This document shows positions 31,849 through 42,656 of a DNA stretch of 64,000 bases, one piece after another. Origin of the DNA: Globisporangium splendens. Taxonomy: Eukaryota > Oomycota > Peronosporomycetes > Pythiales > Pythiaceae. The position numbers and the translations under genes were made by a program. The stretch covers positions 186,001-250,000 of the forward strand of contig VFIW01000008.1 in the NCBI GenBank assembly GCA_006386115.1, read 5' to 3'. How positions within the stretch are numbered: the first letter of the stretch is position 1; every line of letters begins with the position of its first letter. The notes below the pieces were generated by a model. That model saw only the letters and a program-made list of their open reading frames with translations. It was not told where the DNA came from and made no database searches.

Positions 31849-32819
31849 TTCCTCTCTTGCGGTTGGCTGGTGGTGGATTCAGGTCTTGGTGGCTTGAGGT
31901 ATTGAGGGCTCTGGCGCGTTTTTGGGAATGACCTCAGTCAGGAGGGGGACAAATCCCACGAAGTTCATCTGTGGGACCAACACTCTCCCATTACAGTGCA
32001 TCAGCCAGCAGCTCTTTTGACTCTGGCTTTGCCGACGGCACACACATCAACGATGTTGAAAGACCTATTTTTCCCGAAAATCCCGTCTAAAGTGATCTAC
32101 ATGTCCCTCGCAAGTTCCAAGACTCCCAGCAGAATCCATTCTTTCTTACGGCATGTCACCGCTCCTGACTTCGAGGCTCACCAACTCCAAAACCATGCAA
32201 TCCGGCTTCGAAGGTTCATCGCTCCTCGAACTCTCGACGTTACAGCAATGGTCAGCTCTCTCCCAACACTCAGTTACGTGAAATCAAGTACTCTTTGGAA
32301 TGGACCTACCTCTTGGCCCAAGTGGAAGAAACATACCCGCGGAGCTCTCTTGACATGAATGTCACCAGAAGCGTCATCTTTTCGTTCCTCTGGAGAAACC
32401 GCAACAACTGCAAACGCTAACTCGAAGACCCACCGCTACCATCGTCTTAATCACCTCAGTGTGAACTATGTTGTCCTCCTCCACATCCGCTTCGCTCTTA
32501 ACTACACGATCGACAACGATCCAAAACTCTCCAAGCCCTTGTAAACACCCAAGGTCACCTCAACCGGCAGCCTTAGGATCTCAGATTATACTAGCCTATT
32601 TATCATTATGTTGGACCGTGCTATTCTGGCAGAGAAGAAAGTCCAAGTTAAGGTTATCTTGGCCCCATCAACAATGTCGAACAAACGAAATACTGAGTGG
32701 CAAAGCCGAGACTTTCGAGAGAAGGCGTATGGAGTCCGAACAAACAAGGCATACATATCCGTGCTTCCAGTTTGAAAAGTCACACTATTGTTGTGCTGTA
32801 GAACGGCTCAAATCGATTT
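31849..32819. other. Unrecognised block, left arm
   Basis: Several short open frames (for example 31996-32358 and 32468-32821, plus) with no motif I recognise. It may be decayed coding DNA. It is present in both arms (right arm 43684-44654). Confidence 0.35.
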
Positions 32820-32824
32820 AAAAA

Positions 32825-33148
32825 TGTTAGATTCGTAGTGCGCAGCGGAAGGTAAAAGTGAAAGTGAATTGATGTCGTTAAGCAGAATGGCGCTGAACCT
32901 TTCCATCTTGTGTGTCTCCCTAGTATGCCCTTGTGTCAGCTCCTCTGTGTCTACAGTGCTCCCTCGGCGCACTTACTGATTCAACCCATCCGAATATGAC
33001 TCACTACCAGTTACCTTGATATAACTATATACATGTGCAACGTAATCCAACAGGTAATGACTCACCGTCATAAGTCTTCATACTCGTATGAGCAAGTGCA
33101 AGTCGAGAATGCACAAAGGTTAAGTATTGCTAAGTGCAATATCCAACA
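32825..33148 (-). repeat. 3' LTR of copia element
   Basis: TGTTGGATATTG...CTAACA on the minus strand. One difference seen from 37448-37771 (GAAAGTG versus GAAAATG on the plus strand), which places the insertion as recent. Confidence 0.93.
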
Positions 33149-33155
33149 CTCCCAC

Positions 33156-34547
33156 TCACTTAGCATGTTTCGCAGTCATCGAATTCAGATCGCGTACTCC
33201 GCACGCGTTCCTGAGGTAATTGAATCGCTTGGTCCCGAGTGCCTTCGTCATAATATCTGCCAGTTGCATCGAAGTTTGAACGTACTGGAGCTGAATTTCT
33301 TTGCTTTGAACCTTTTCACGAACGAAGTGGTAGCGGATGTCAACATGTTTCGTCCTGCCTTGGTATCCAATGTTTTTCGCGAGTCCAATAGCTCCTTGAT
33401 TGTCTTCCATTATGATAGTTGGTCCGGCTTGGTCACAGCATAGGTCCTTCAACATTGATTGCATCCATAACACTTCTTGAACACATAAACTCATCGCCAT
33501 GTATTCAGCTTCAGATGATGAGAGAGCCACGGTTTTCTGGTACTTGGATTTGTATATCACTGGTGCGCCATTCATCAATATCATGACGCCAGAAACCGAA
33601 CGCCTGTCGTCGACGTTTGTTCCCCAGTCAGCGTCACAATACACCTCGACTCGGCTTTCAGTTCCTTTGCCACCAAAAACAAGTCCGTAGTGGCGCGTAG
33701 TACGAAGGTATCGTAGGACACGAATGCCTGCCTTCCAGTGGAGTTCGCCAGGGTTTTCAACATACCGGCTCAAGTGGTTCACCGCATAGGATATGTCTGG
33801 TCGGGTGCAGATTGAGATGTAGAGCAGACAACCGATTAACTGGCGATATGGTTTCTTTCTCATTTCGGTCCTTTCTGCACTTGTCGTAGGACTGTCTTCA
33901 AGTGAGAGTTTCCAGCTTGAATCACACGGGTTGCTCACTGGCTTCGCCTCAGCTTGATTGAATCGATTGGTTACATCGTCAATGTATTGCGTTTGCTTGA
34001 TTGAAATTGTTTTTGTTCGACTGTCTTGATTGATCTCCATCCCGAGCACATACTTCGCCAATCCTAATTCTTTGATGCGGAAATGCTTCATGAGGTCGTT
34101 CTTCACCGAATCGATCAACACCGTATTTTTTGCAGCAACCAGAAGATCATCGACGTATAAACAGATGAAGACTCGCTCACCACGGATGACCTTCACATAA
34201 ATGCATGGGTCTGCCATTGAGTTCTTGAAACCCATTGCAATTAGTGCCGAATTGATGGTCTTGTTCCACACATGCGCGGCTTGCTTGAGCCCGTAAAGAG
34301 ACTTGTTCAGCTTACACACCATGTTTGGACCCGCGTCAATACCAGTCGGTACATTCATGTAGACGAGTTCTTCCAGGACACCGTACAGGAACGCGGTGTC
34401 CACATCGAACTGGAGAATGGTATATCCACGGTTTGAGCATATTGCAATCAGCATCCTGATGGAGTTGGTGTTTGCTACCGGTGAGTATGTCTCGAAGAAG
34501 TTGACGCCAAACTTTTGACCGAATCCCAATGCGACGAGTCTGGCTTT
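33156..34547 (-). pseudogene. Copia reverse transcriptase and RNase H
   Basis: Continues the integrase frame after a TAA at 34548-34550 that replaces a sense codon in IVR-KARLVALGFGQ. RT motifs are intact: FDVDTAFLYG (motif A), LYVDDLLVAA (YVDD), and GLKQAAHVWN. RNase H motifs: VYCDADWGTN, SSSEAEYMA and DNQGAIGLAKN. The stop at 33156-33158 is 8 bp before the 3' LTR, so the end is natural. Without the upstream stop this would be one gag-pol protein. Confidence 0.92.
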
Positions 34548-37393
34548 TTACCTCACTATCTCCCCTTTCTCGTTTCTCTTGTGCACAAACAGCCACTTGT
34601 TCCCGATAACCTTCATTGCTGCGGTGCGCGGGACAATCGTCCACGTCACATTCTTGGTATGAGCATGCAACTCATTATCAATAGCAGACATCCAATGTTC
34701 TCGCTCACGGCATTCAGTAGCTTCTTTGTATGTTGTGGGCACATTCACAGTCAACGCTATCTCTGACAAGCACGAAAACGCATTGAGGTCGTCTCTGCTT
34801 CGCTTGTTCGGGCGTTCGGATTCATCACTGTCGCTCACGTTATCATCTGACTGATACAGCACAATGCTTCGGTCACCACTCGGTTCTTCTTCTTCCTCTG
34901 TTGGTTCAATCATCAACCGTGTCGGGTTGGTCTCAATCTCGCTGCTTCCATCCGATAAGAACCGGGTTTGGTTCTGACTCCATCTTCGCCTGTTTATAGT
35001 TGGTCTGAACACCATTTGATTATATTCATCACGATGGTCACGGCTCGGGTCAGGAAAGCTGCGCTGCTGATTACTCACTAATCGATAGTGAGGTATCCCA
35101 GGTTGATCACTTCGCAGACGGATTACTGGGTTCGTTTCTCCCACCGTTGTGAGTTGATTGTCTTCTGTCCGTTGCCCATGTTCGTCCACGTCCATGACTT
35201 CAGCGTCCATTTGTTCATCATCTTGTTGGCCGGGATTCACGAGCACGACATTCCGATCGCTTGGTTCCGCTTCAACGTCGTCATATCTGTCAACAAAGTA
35301 GGCAATTTTTCGGCTCTGAACACCTTCAACATCATCCTCATACTTAACCACGTCATAGATGCTGTTGACCTCTCGTTCATCAAGAGTAACAGAACGACTA
35401 ATCTTGACTTTTCCGTTCTCGATATCCAGAACTCGATACCCCTTTGTTTGCTCCGGATAGCCGAGGAGCATGCACGCGTAGCTTTTTGAATGAAGCTTGG
35501 ATCTCTTCGACTTGTCGATATGCGCAAATCCCAATGAGCCAAAAACGCGAAGGTCCTCGAGATTTGGAGCGACTTGGAAGCAAATTTCATACGGAGTGAT
35601 GTCCGTACGAACGGAGTTCGTAGTCCTGTTGGTGATGAATATAGCAGTGTTTACTGCCTCTGCCCACCACTTCATCTCCACACCTTTGAAATGCAGCATG
35701 CTTCTCGCCATTTCCATCACCGTTCTGTTCATTCGTTCTGCCAGTCCATTTTGCTGTGGACTGTATGGTGTAGTCAGCTGATGAATGATCCCACTTGCTT
35801 TGCACGTTCCGTCGAATCGCTTATTGACGTATTCGGTCCCATTATCGGTGCGAATATTTTTGATGATTGCGCCGAACTGGTTCTCCACAAGCGCCTTGTA
35901 CTCACGGAATCGATCAGGAACTTCACTCTTCTTCTTCAGAAAATATCCAGTCACGTATCTCGAGTAGTCGTCGACGAAGATTAACACGTACTTAGCACCA
36001 CCACTGGATGGTATCTGCATGGGACCCATAACATCACTGTGGACAAGCTGGAGCAGATGTGTCGATTTAACAATTGGTGTCGACTTTGGGAAACTCTGAA
36101 CTGTTTTCTTCCCCTTCATGCATCCCCCGCACAGCTTTGAATCGTCTCTCTTTATGGACGGGAGTCCTTTCACCACGGGCTGGGTCTTCAGGTAGTTGGC
36201 GTACCCTGCGTGGCCGAGTCGGGCATGCCAAAGCTCCCACTGGTTGGGAGAGTGCCCGTGTTCGATCACCATTGCACGCTCACGTTCCACACCAATCACA
36301 TAAACATTGTTTTTCTTCGGAATCTTCATCACGACTTCAGTACCTTGGATAATGGAGCAATGACTTGGTCCGAATTGTACTACGAGTCCTCGTTGCGTTA
36401 ACTTAGCAACCGAGATCAATCTCCTATCAAGGTCGGGGATGTGATATACATCAGTAACTCTGACTTTGAGTTCGTTGGAGTACTCGATCACGATCTCTCC
36501 AACTGCAATAGCTTTCACAGTAGCACCGTCGGCGATGGTCACTTCGACTGGGTTATCGAGTACTAGGTAATTCGTAAAATAACTTGTGTTTGGCGACATG
36601 TGTGACGATGCTCCACTCTCAACAAGCCAACCGTTACAACCGCTTCCTCCGGCCATAAACATCACCTCGCTCTGACGTTGTTGCTGCAACTCTGGACAGT
36701 CTCGTTTCATATGGCCATACTTGCTACAGCCATTGCATCTTCCACGAAAACCTTTCGAGTTGGCGATAAATTTTGAGGTTTTCTTCCTCGTCGAGTTCAC
36801 GCCACTCTTGTTGCTGTATCGCACTCTAAACGCTGTTTCATTGGTATCTTGGTTCTTCAACTTCTCGTACTCCTTGAGAAGTTTTTCCTTCACTTCAATG
36901 AGCTTGATCTCAGGGATGTTCTCGATGATGGATGTGATCACATCATATTCCGTAGGAAGACTTCCCAACAAAATCACAAGTTGGCGGGTTTGGTCAATCG
37001 CGTCACCAACGGCTTCCATTGCGAGCACGAGCTCGTCGAACTTATCCAGATGCTCGGACATCGTGTGACTCGTGTCCATCTTGAATTCGTGTAGCCCCCT
37101 GGTTAGCGCGACACGATTCTGGATATTGGATCTGTTGTAGAATTGGTGAAGGGTATCCCACGCTTCCTTTGCAGTCAATGTACCCCGAATCTTGGATTGG
37201 TGCACGACTTGGATACCTTGGGCAATAATGCATATGCCTTCTGGTCATTGACTTTCCACTCAATCGTCGCTTAATCACTGGTCCTGACAACGGTAATGTG
37301 TTCCAGGAGACCCTTCCGTGCGAGGGTCATTTTCATGTTGAATTCCCAATGAAAGTAATTCGCGCTCCCCAACAGATCTTCCGGGCGCTTCAT
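34548..37393 (-). pseudogene. Copia gag, protease and integrase
   Basis: Gag starts MKRPEDLLGSANYFHWEF at 37393, meets TAA at 37271-37273, and is frameshifted near 37230; from 37205 the frame is open to 34548. Visible: UBN2-type gag helices, CCHC knuckle (CNGCSKYGHMKRDC), protease active site WLVESGASSHM (Glu for the catalytic Asp), GAG-pre-integrase HARLGH...CGGC zinc site, integrase D-D-E (HSDVMGP, RTDNGTEY, SPQQNGLAER), and an acidic Ser-rich tail before the RT. Confidence 0.92.
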
Positions 37394-37447
37394 CTTGACT
37401 TCGATTGTTCACTTACAGGTCACGTTCAAGAGTTTGGGCTCATAACC

Positions 37448-37771
37448 TGTTAGATTCGTAGTGCGCAGCGGAAGGTAAAAGTGAAAATGAATTGATGTCG
37501 TTAAGCAGAATGGCGCTGAACCTTTCCATCTTGTGTGTCTCCCTAGTATGCCCTTGTGTCAGCTCCTCTGTGTCTACAGTGCTCCCTCGGCGCACTTACT
37601 GATTCAACCCATCCGAATATGACTCACTACCAGTTACCTTGATATAACTATATACATGTGCAACGTAATCCAACAGGTAATGACTCACCGTCATAAGTCT
37701 TCATACTCGTATGAGCAAGTGCAAGTCGAGAATGCACAAAGGTTAAGTATTGCTAAGTGCAATATCCAACA
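37448..37771 (-). repeat. 5' LTR of copia element
   Basis: 324 bp, same ends as the other LTR. Immediately inside it on the minus strand is GGTTATGAGCCC, complementary to the anticodon arm of initiator tRNA-Met (GGGCUCAUAACC), the half-tRNA primer arrangement known from Drosophila copia. Confidence 0.93.
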
Positions 37772-37776
37772 AAAAA

Positions 37777-38798
37777 GTATGAGTGCCCCACATAGTTCTC
37801 TTTTCGCCTGACTTCTTCGCTTACGGAAGAAATAATCGCAAATTCACTGGGTATCGAACGAAATATCTGACGCCACAGCCACAACAGCAGACACCGAGTG
37901 CACCAGTTCCTGAAGCGTCATCGACTCGTGGTCTGGAGGTTGGCACCTTGACGTTTGCTCTCGTCGTGCTATGCTGTTTCAAGTGGATGTTCTGGACGCC
38001 CTGGTGTTCGGGACAATTCTGGTGACTTTCGAAGCTCGAGTTATAGTCCGAGTCACAATTGATCGCTTCTGTAAGGTTTCATCGATAGCAACGACGTCGA
38101 TTGCAACACTAAAGGACCGAAAAAAAAGAAGAAGAAAAAAAGAGTGCCTGGGATTCGAGAGCAAAGTGCTCAAGAAAGGATCGCAGACTATTAGGATACA
38201 GTACGGCGCTTTGCACAAAAGCTGTGGAGGACACTCTTGTCAACTGCTGGGGCAACTGTGGACGCAACATTCTGGTCGGATGTCCGCACTTTGGCGCTGA
38301 GGGCATTGCGCAGCAATGCTGGCAGTTGCGCTGCTGGAAACCTATTGCTTGACTCAGGCGAGAGCTGCGTGGTAAACTCGTCACACAGCTGCAAAGAGTC
38401 TCTGTGCCAACTGCTATCAAAGGCTTTGAACCATCAGGCGTCAGAAGCGACTCGAATGTGTAATCCGACCTATGTAGCAATCACACGTTGACGCGGTGGC
38501 CATTTTACAGTCGAATTCTCAGAACACGGTGCATTGACAACAAGTGAGCAGGATGGAAAGCACCACTTTGAGTCCTCTTTCTCAGCGTATCACCGAAATT
38601 TCACCGTTTTTTGGGAAGATAAAGTACCCTAAACTGTCGCTACTTAAATGAGACCATCATTCTAGAAGCGCGATTACTCCATCGGAAAAGTCCAACTTGG
38701 CGCGGACGCGATGGCTCATTCTCAAAAGTTCCGCCTCGACACCACGCGACGCACCACAGCACAAACAACAGCCACACCTGCTAATTTACCTCTCCAGT
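37777..38798. other. Intergenic/unrecognised block before the RDH-like gene
   Basis: Short open frames (for example 37783-38025 plus) without known motifs; duplicated at 42657-43678. One base difference between arms is visible near 37857 (Thr/Ala in that frame). The last 200 bp presumably hold the promoter of the gene at 38799. Confidence 0.35.
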
Positions 38799-39689
38799 AT
38801 GTCCAAGAAAGTCATCCTCGTCACTGGCGGCAACGCCGGTCTCGGATTCCAGTGCTGCTTGGCGCTCGCGAAACAGCCCAACACGCACGTGATCGTCGCT
38901 GGACGCAACCAGCAGCGCGTCAACGACGCTGTTGCGCAAATTTTGGCCGTCGCCACGCCAACGGCCATCGTCGAGCCGGGCATCGTCGACCTCGCGAGTC
39001 TCGAGTCCGTGCGCACGTTCGCGAACAAGCTCAAGAGCCGCCAGCTCCAGTTCTTCACGATCATCTGCAATGGCGGCGTGCAGCTCAAGCAGAAGGAAAT
39101 GACGGTCGACGGTTTCGAGAGAACTTTCGGTACGAACCACTTGGGCCATTTCCTCTTGCTCGACATCCTCCGCGAGCAGACGCAGCGCATCATGATGCTG
39201 GGGTCTGAGACCCACGATCCAGCCGAGAGGACTGGCATTGCACCGCCGAGTGAGTTGAACTTTGATCAACTGGCTCGTGGGTACGAGAGCTTCAATGCCC
39301 TTGAAGCGTACGCAGCTAGCAAGCTATGCAACACTCTGTACGCCAAGGAGTTTGTACGTCGGTACCCGAATGGTCCCACCATCCTCGCCTACTCGCCTGG
39401 TTTCACTCCGGACACTAGCCTTTTCCGCGAACACAATTGGTTCGTTTGGCTGTTCATGAAGCCGATTTTCAGGTTCTTTTCCTGGCTACACGGAGGTCGC
39501 ATCAGTACTCCAGAGTACTCTGGTGGGTACATGGCCAAACTAGCGTCCGACGATCGCTTGCAAGCAGAGTACAAGTCGGGGAGCTACATTCGTGTCGATG
39601 AAGTTTGGGAAGTATCGAAGCAAGCGGTTGATCCTGAGCTCGGGAAAGAGTTGTGGGACAAGTCGGAAAAGTGGGTGCAGTCGGCTTAG
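38799..39689 (+). CDS. Retinol dehydrogenase/protochlorophyllide reductase-like SDR, left-arm copy
   Basis: 296 aa from ATG 38799, chosen because MSKKVILVTGGNAGLG places the cofactor loop at residues 9-16; the frame is open further upstream but without similarity. Classical SDR marks: TGGNAGLG, GRN after the second strand, FGTNHLGHFLL, SETHD, and catalytic YAASK at 171-175. A hydrophobic stretch (FVWLFMKPIFRFFSWL) near residue 225 may form a membrane-contacting helix, as in several retinol-dehydrogenase-like enzymes. Single exon, unlike the neighbouring SDR family. Stop is TAG. It has an identical inverted copy at 41766-42656. Substrate unknown. Confidence 0.9.
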   Translation: MSKKVILVTGGNAGLGFQCCLALAKQPNTHVIVAGRNQQRVNDAVAQILAVATPTAIVEPGIVDLASLESVRTFANKLKSRQLQFFTIICNGGVQLKQKEMTVDGFERTFGTNHLGHFLLLDILREQTQRIMMLGSETHDPAERTGIAPPSELNFDQLARGYESFNALEAYAASKLCNTLYAKEFVRRYPNGPTILAYSPGFTPDTSLFREHNWFVWLFMKPIFRFFSWLHGGRISTPEYSGGYMAKLASDDRLQAEYKSGSYIRVDEVWEVSKQAVDPELGKELWDKSEKWVQSA

Positions 39690-40198
39690 GCGCACTTTCG
39701 CCACATTCGAAAGCTCCTCTCCCGCCTATTCCTTTATTCATGCGGTCGTGCGTTGCCACCGCGACGCACCCACACACATCTGGTCGCTGCTGCGTGCGCT
39801 AGGCATCGCGACTACATTTCCTCAGCACCACAGCTTTTCATTCGGGGCCATTAACGAAAATGCAGAGCATGCTCGAGTTGTACTTTTTTTTCTTTTCTGA
39901 TGTGTGATAGCATCATGAACTTCAACTTTCTAGTCGTTGACTGCAAAATCGCTGCAATCGGATTGGCTCAGACGACTCATTGGTAGCCCTCTGATTTGAT
40001 AAATTTGACATTTTCACGCCTTCTAATTGGCAAAAATATAAAGAAATGAAAATGCGCAACAGCTGATTGGAAGAGACCTTGACAAGGAGTGCGAGTCGCA
40101 CATCAAGGTCCTTCGTCGCTGCCTTCCACGACAACGAAAGACGCGACCGGCGCGCAGACACGAGCAGCGAGCGCGAGAGGACGGAGACCAGCCGGACG
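39690..40198. other. Spacer DNA between RDH-like gene and SDR-4
   Basis: 3' flank of the RDH-like gene and promoter region of SDR-4; single copy, because the inverted repeat ends at 39687. No gene seen. Confidence 0.4.
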
Positions 40199-41002
40199 AT
40201 GGCCAAGACAGTGCTGGTGACAGGCGCCACCCGTGGTGTCGGGCTCCAGTTCGCAGAGCACTACGCCAAGTTGGGGTGGAACGTCATCGCAGCTGCTCGC
40301 GACCCCAGTAACGCTGAGATGGCACGGCTTGACTTGAAATGGAAGGTATTGACTTGCTCGTTTATCTAATTGTACCGACGCTTTTCGTGTGTGTATTTCC
40401 TATGCGCGTACACGATTCCTAATGACTTTTCATAGCTCACGAGTTTGTCACCATACAAAATCGTGCAAATGGACAGCAGCGACGAAGCGTCTATCGTTCG
40501 CGCGGCGACGCAGCTCGACGGTGAACCGATCGACGTGCTGATCAACAATGCTGGCGTCCTGTTCCGTGATGACTTGGCATCGACGACGAAAGAAGATCTG
40601 CTCAGGACCTTCGAAGTGAACAGTGTGGGGCCATTTCTGGTCACCCGCGTGTTCCTTCCGCATTTGAAGCTTGCGGTCGCCCAGCATGGCTCGGCGTCGG
40701 TGATGCAGATCTCGTCTCAGCTCGGCAGTATCGAGCGCAACCTCACGGGGAAGCTGTGCAGCTATCGAGCGTCGAAGGCAGCAGTCAACATGATCAACTC
40801 GAGTCTCGCGGTCGACTTGAAGAGCGAGAACATTGCTGCCGTGGTGGTCCATCCTGGATACGTCGCCACCGACATGAACAGCCACCAGGGGACGATCTCG
40901 GCGGAGACGAGTGTGACGGGTCTCGTCGATGTGATCGACAAGTTGACTCTCGCTGATACCGGAAAGTTCTTCGACTACGCTGGCGAAAGTCTTCCGTGGT
41001 AG
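40199..41002 (+). CDS. Short-chain dehydrogenase/reductase SDR-4 (two exons)
   Basis: Exon 1 40199-40345, intron 40346-40435 (90 bp, GT...AG), exon 2 40436-41002; 237 aa. Exon 1 has 49 codons rather than 42; the extra residues (MARLDLKWK) precede the same phase-0 junction, consistent with a shifted donor site. Motifs: TVLVTGATRGVG, INNAG, QISSQLGS, SYRASK, C-terminal DYAGESLPW. It is the only gene in the 2,080-bp spacer of the inverted repeat and the only one of this cluster there in single copy. Confidence 0.9.
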
Positions 41003-41765
41003 TATGTTGACATGGGATTCAGTGGAGTACGCCCGAGTCTTTTTGCCACGATTTCGTGCATGCGTAATATTTTGCACAATTTGAATCTTTTAAACTGATT
41101 CCAGCTTGCGAGCTTTGTGAATGCTAGAGGGATGAGGCATAGGCTTAATATATCGCTGCTATACTGAGCGGGGAAAACGTTAGACCTCCTGTGCGTGTGT
41201 GTACAAGTGCTTGCGAGAAGCAACTTATGTCACAACATTGGTCTGTGCAACAATTCTTAGTAAGCGTTGCAATAGACGTTTCTATGGAGCGGCTCCCAAT
41301 TCAAGATGATGTGACACTGAGACGCAATCGTGACCACTATTGCACCCTGAGACTCCGACACAGCGCACCGCTCCCAGAACAATTATTGTGTGGCACGGCA
41401 AACCCGACGACCCTGGGGTGTCCCATTGGCACGACTGTCTAGCCGCGTATGCACCACCAACCACTTGTGTACGACAACAAGGGAGCAGATAATCGGTGAG
41501 TAGATAAAGAACGAGAACAATTATGTTGGTCGAGTGAGATACATATATACACACATCTAAGCAACAAATGCGAAGGTCAAGCTCGCCGCGTCCTTTTTGG
41601 ATCATCACCAATCGAGGAAGATCTTCCACGACCACCGTTTTGACACTTTGAATTAAATGCTATCCTATGCCTACACAGCCAACAGAAATTTGCATTGCGG
41701 CAGTGACGCAAATCTGCTAAATGTGGAGAAATATGAAGAATGCGAACCTTGTTCACGTCAGAGGC
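41003..41765. other. Spacer DNA between SDR-4 and the right arm
   Basis: No convincing gene; single copy. It supplies the new 3' flank of the right-arm RDH-like gene. Confidence 0.4.
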
Positions 41766-42656
41766 TCAAGCCGACTGCACCCACTTTTCCGACTTGTCCC
41801 ACAACTCTTTCCCGAGCTCAGGATCAACCGCTTGCTTCGATACTTCCCAAACTTCATCGACACGAATGTAGCTCCCCGACTTGTACTCTGCTTGCAAGCG
41901 ATCGTCGGACGCTAGTTTGGCCATGTACCCACCAGAGTACTCTGGAGTACTGATGCGACCTCCGTGTAGCCAGGAAAAGAACCTGAAAATCGGCTTCATG
42001 AACAGCCAAACGAACCAATTGTGTTCGCGGAAAAGGCTAGTGTCCGGAGTGAAACCAGGCGAGTAGGCGAGGATGGTGGGACCATTCGGGTACCGACGTA
42101 CAAACTCCTTGGCGTACAGAGTGTTGCATAGCTTGCTAGCTGCGTACGCTTCAAGGGCATTGAAGCTCTCGTACCCACGAGCCAGTTGATCAAAGTTCAA
42201 CTCACTCGGCGGTGCAATGCCAGTCCTCTCGGCTGGATCGTGGGTCTCAGACCCCAGCATCATGATGCGCTGCGTCTGCTCGCGGAGGATGTCGAGCAAG
42301 AGGAAATGGCCCAAGTGGTTCGTACCGAAAGTTCTCTCGAAACCGTCGACCGTCATTTCCTTCTGCTTGAGCTGCACGCCGCCATTGCAGATGATCGTGA
42401 AGAACTGGAGCTGGCGGCTCTTGAGCTTGTTCGCGAACGTGCGCACGGACTCGAGACTCGCGAGGTCGACGATGCCCGGCTCGACGATGGCCGTTGGCGT
42501 GGCGACGGCCAAAATTTGCGCAACAGCGTCGTTGACGCGCTGCTGGTTGCGTCCAGCGACGATCACGTGCGTGTTGGGCTGTTTCGCGAGCGCCAAGCAG
42601 CACTGGAATCCGAGACCGGCGTTGCCGCCAGTGACGAGGATGACTTTCTTGGACAT
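41766..42656 (-). CDS. Retinol dehydrogenase-like SDR, right-arm copy
   Basis: Inverted duplicate of 38799-39689 with the same 296-aa product by eye. The arm ends inside the stop codon: the left copy ends GCT TAG, this one GCT TGA, the last bases coming from spacer DNA. The protein is unchanged but the 3' UTR is entirely new. Both copies look intact and point towards each other across the spacer. Confidence 0.9.
   Translation of the reverse strand: MSKKVILVTGGNAGLGFQCCLALAKQPNTHVIVAGRNQQRVNDAVAQILAVATPTAIVEPGIVDLASLESVRTFANKLKSRQLQFFTIICNGGVQLKQKEMTVDGFERTFGTNHLGHFLLLDILREQTQRIMMLGSETHDPAERTGIAPPSELNFDQLARGYESFNALEAYAASKLCNTLYAKEFVRRYPNGPTILAYSPGFTPDTSLFREHNWFVWLFMKPIFRFFSWLHGGRISTPEYSGGYMAKLASDDRLQAEYKSGSYIRVDEVWEVSKQAVDPELGKELWDKSEKWVQSA

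Larger units (their letters stand above)
32825..37771 (-). mobile_element. Ty1/copia retrotransposon, young but defective
   Basis: Minus-strand element with 324-bp LTRs (32825-33148 and 37448-37771) that differ by about one base, flanked by AAAAA on both sides (32820-32824, 37772-37776). The right arm of the inverted repeat keeps the empty site. Order: 5' LTR, primer site GGTTATGAGCCC, gag, protease, integrase, RT, RNase H, purine tract GTGAGTGGGAG, 3' LTR. It carries stops in gag and between integrase and RT, a gag frameshift, and a protease ESG for DSG. Confidence 0.95.
25953..39687. repeat. Left arm of large inverted repeat (8,783 bp plus copia insertion)
   Basis: Pairs base for base with 41768-50550 reversed. 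Positions sum to 76,503 outside the copia element and to 81,455 inside it; the difference of 4,952 is exactly the copia element plus one 5-bp duplication, so the arms differ by no other net indel. The arm contains LINE-1, SDR-3, an unrecognised block and the RDH-like gene. The inner end falls in the stop codon of the RDH-like gene. Confidence 0.95.
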
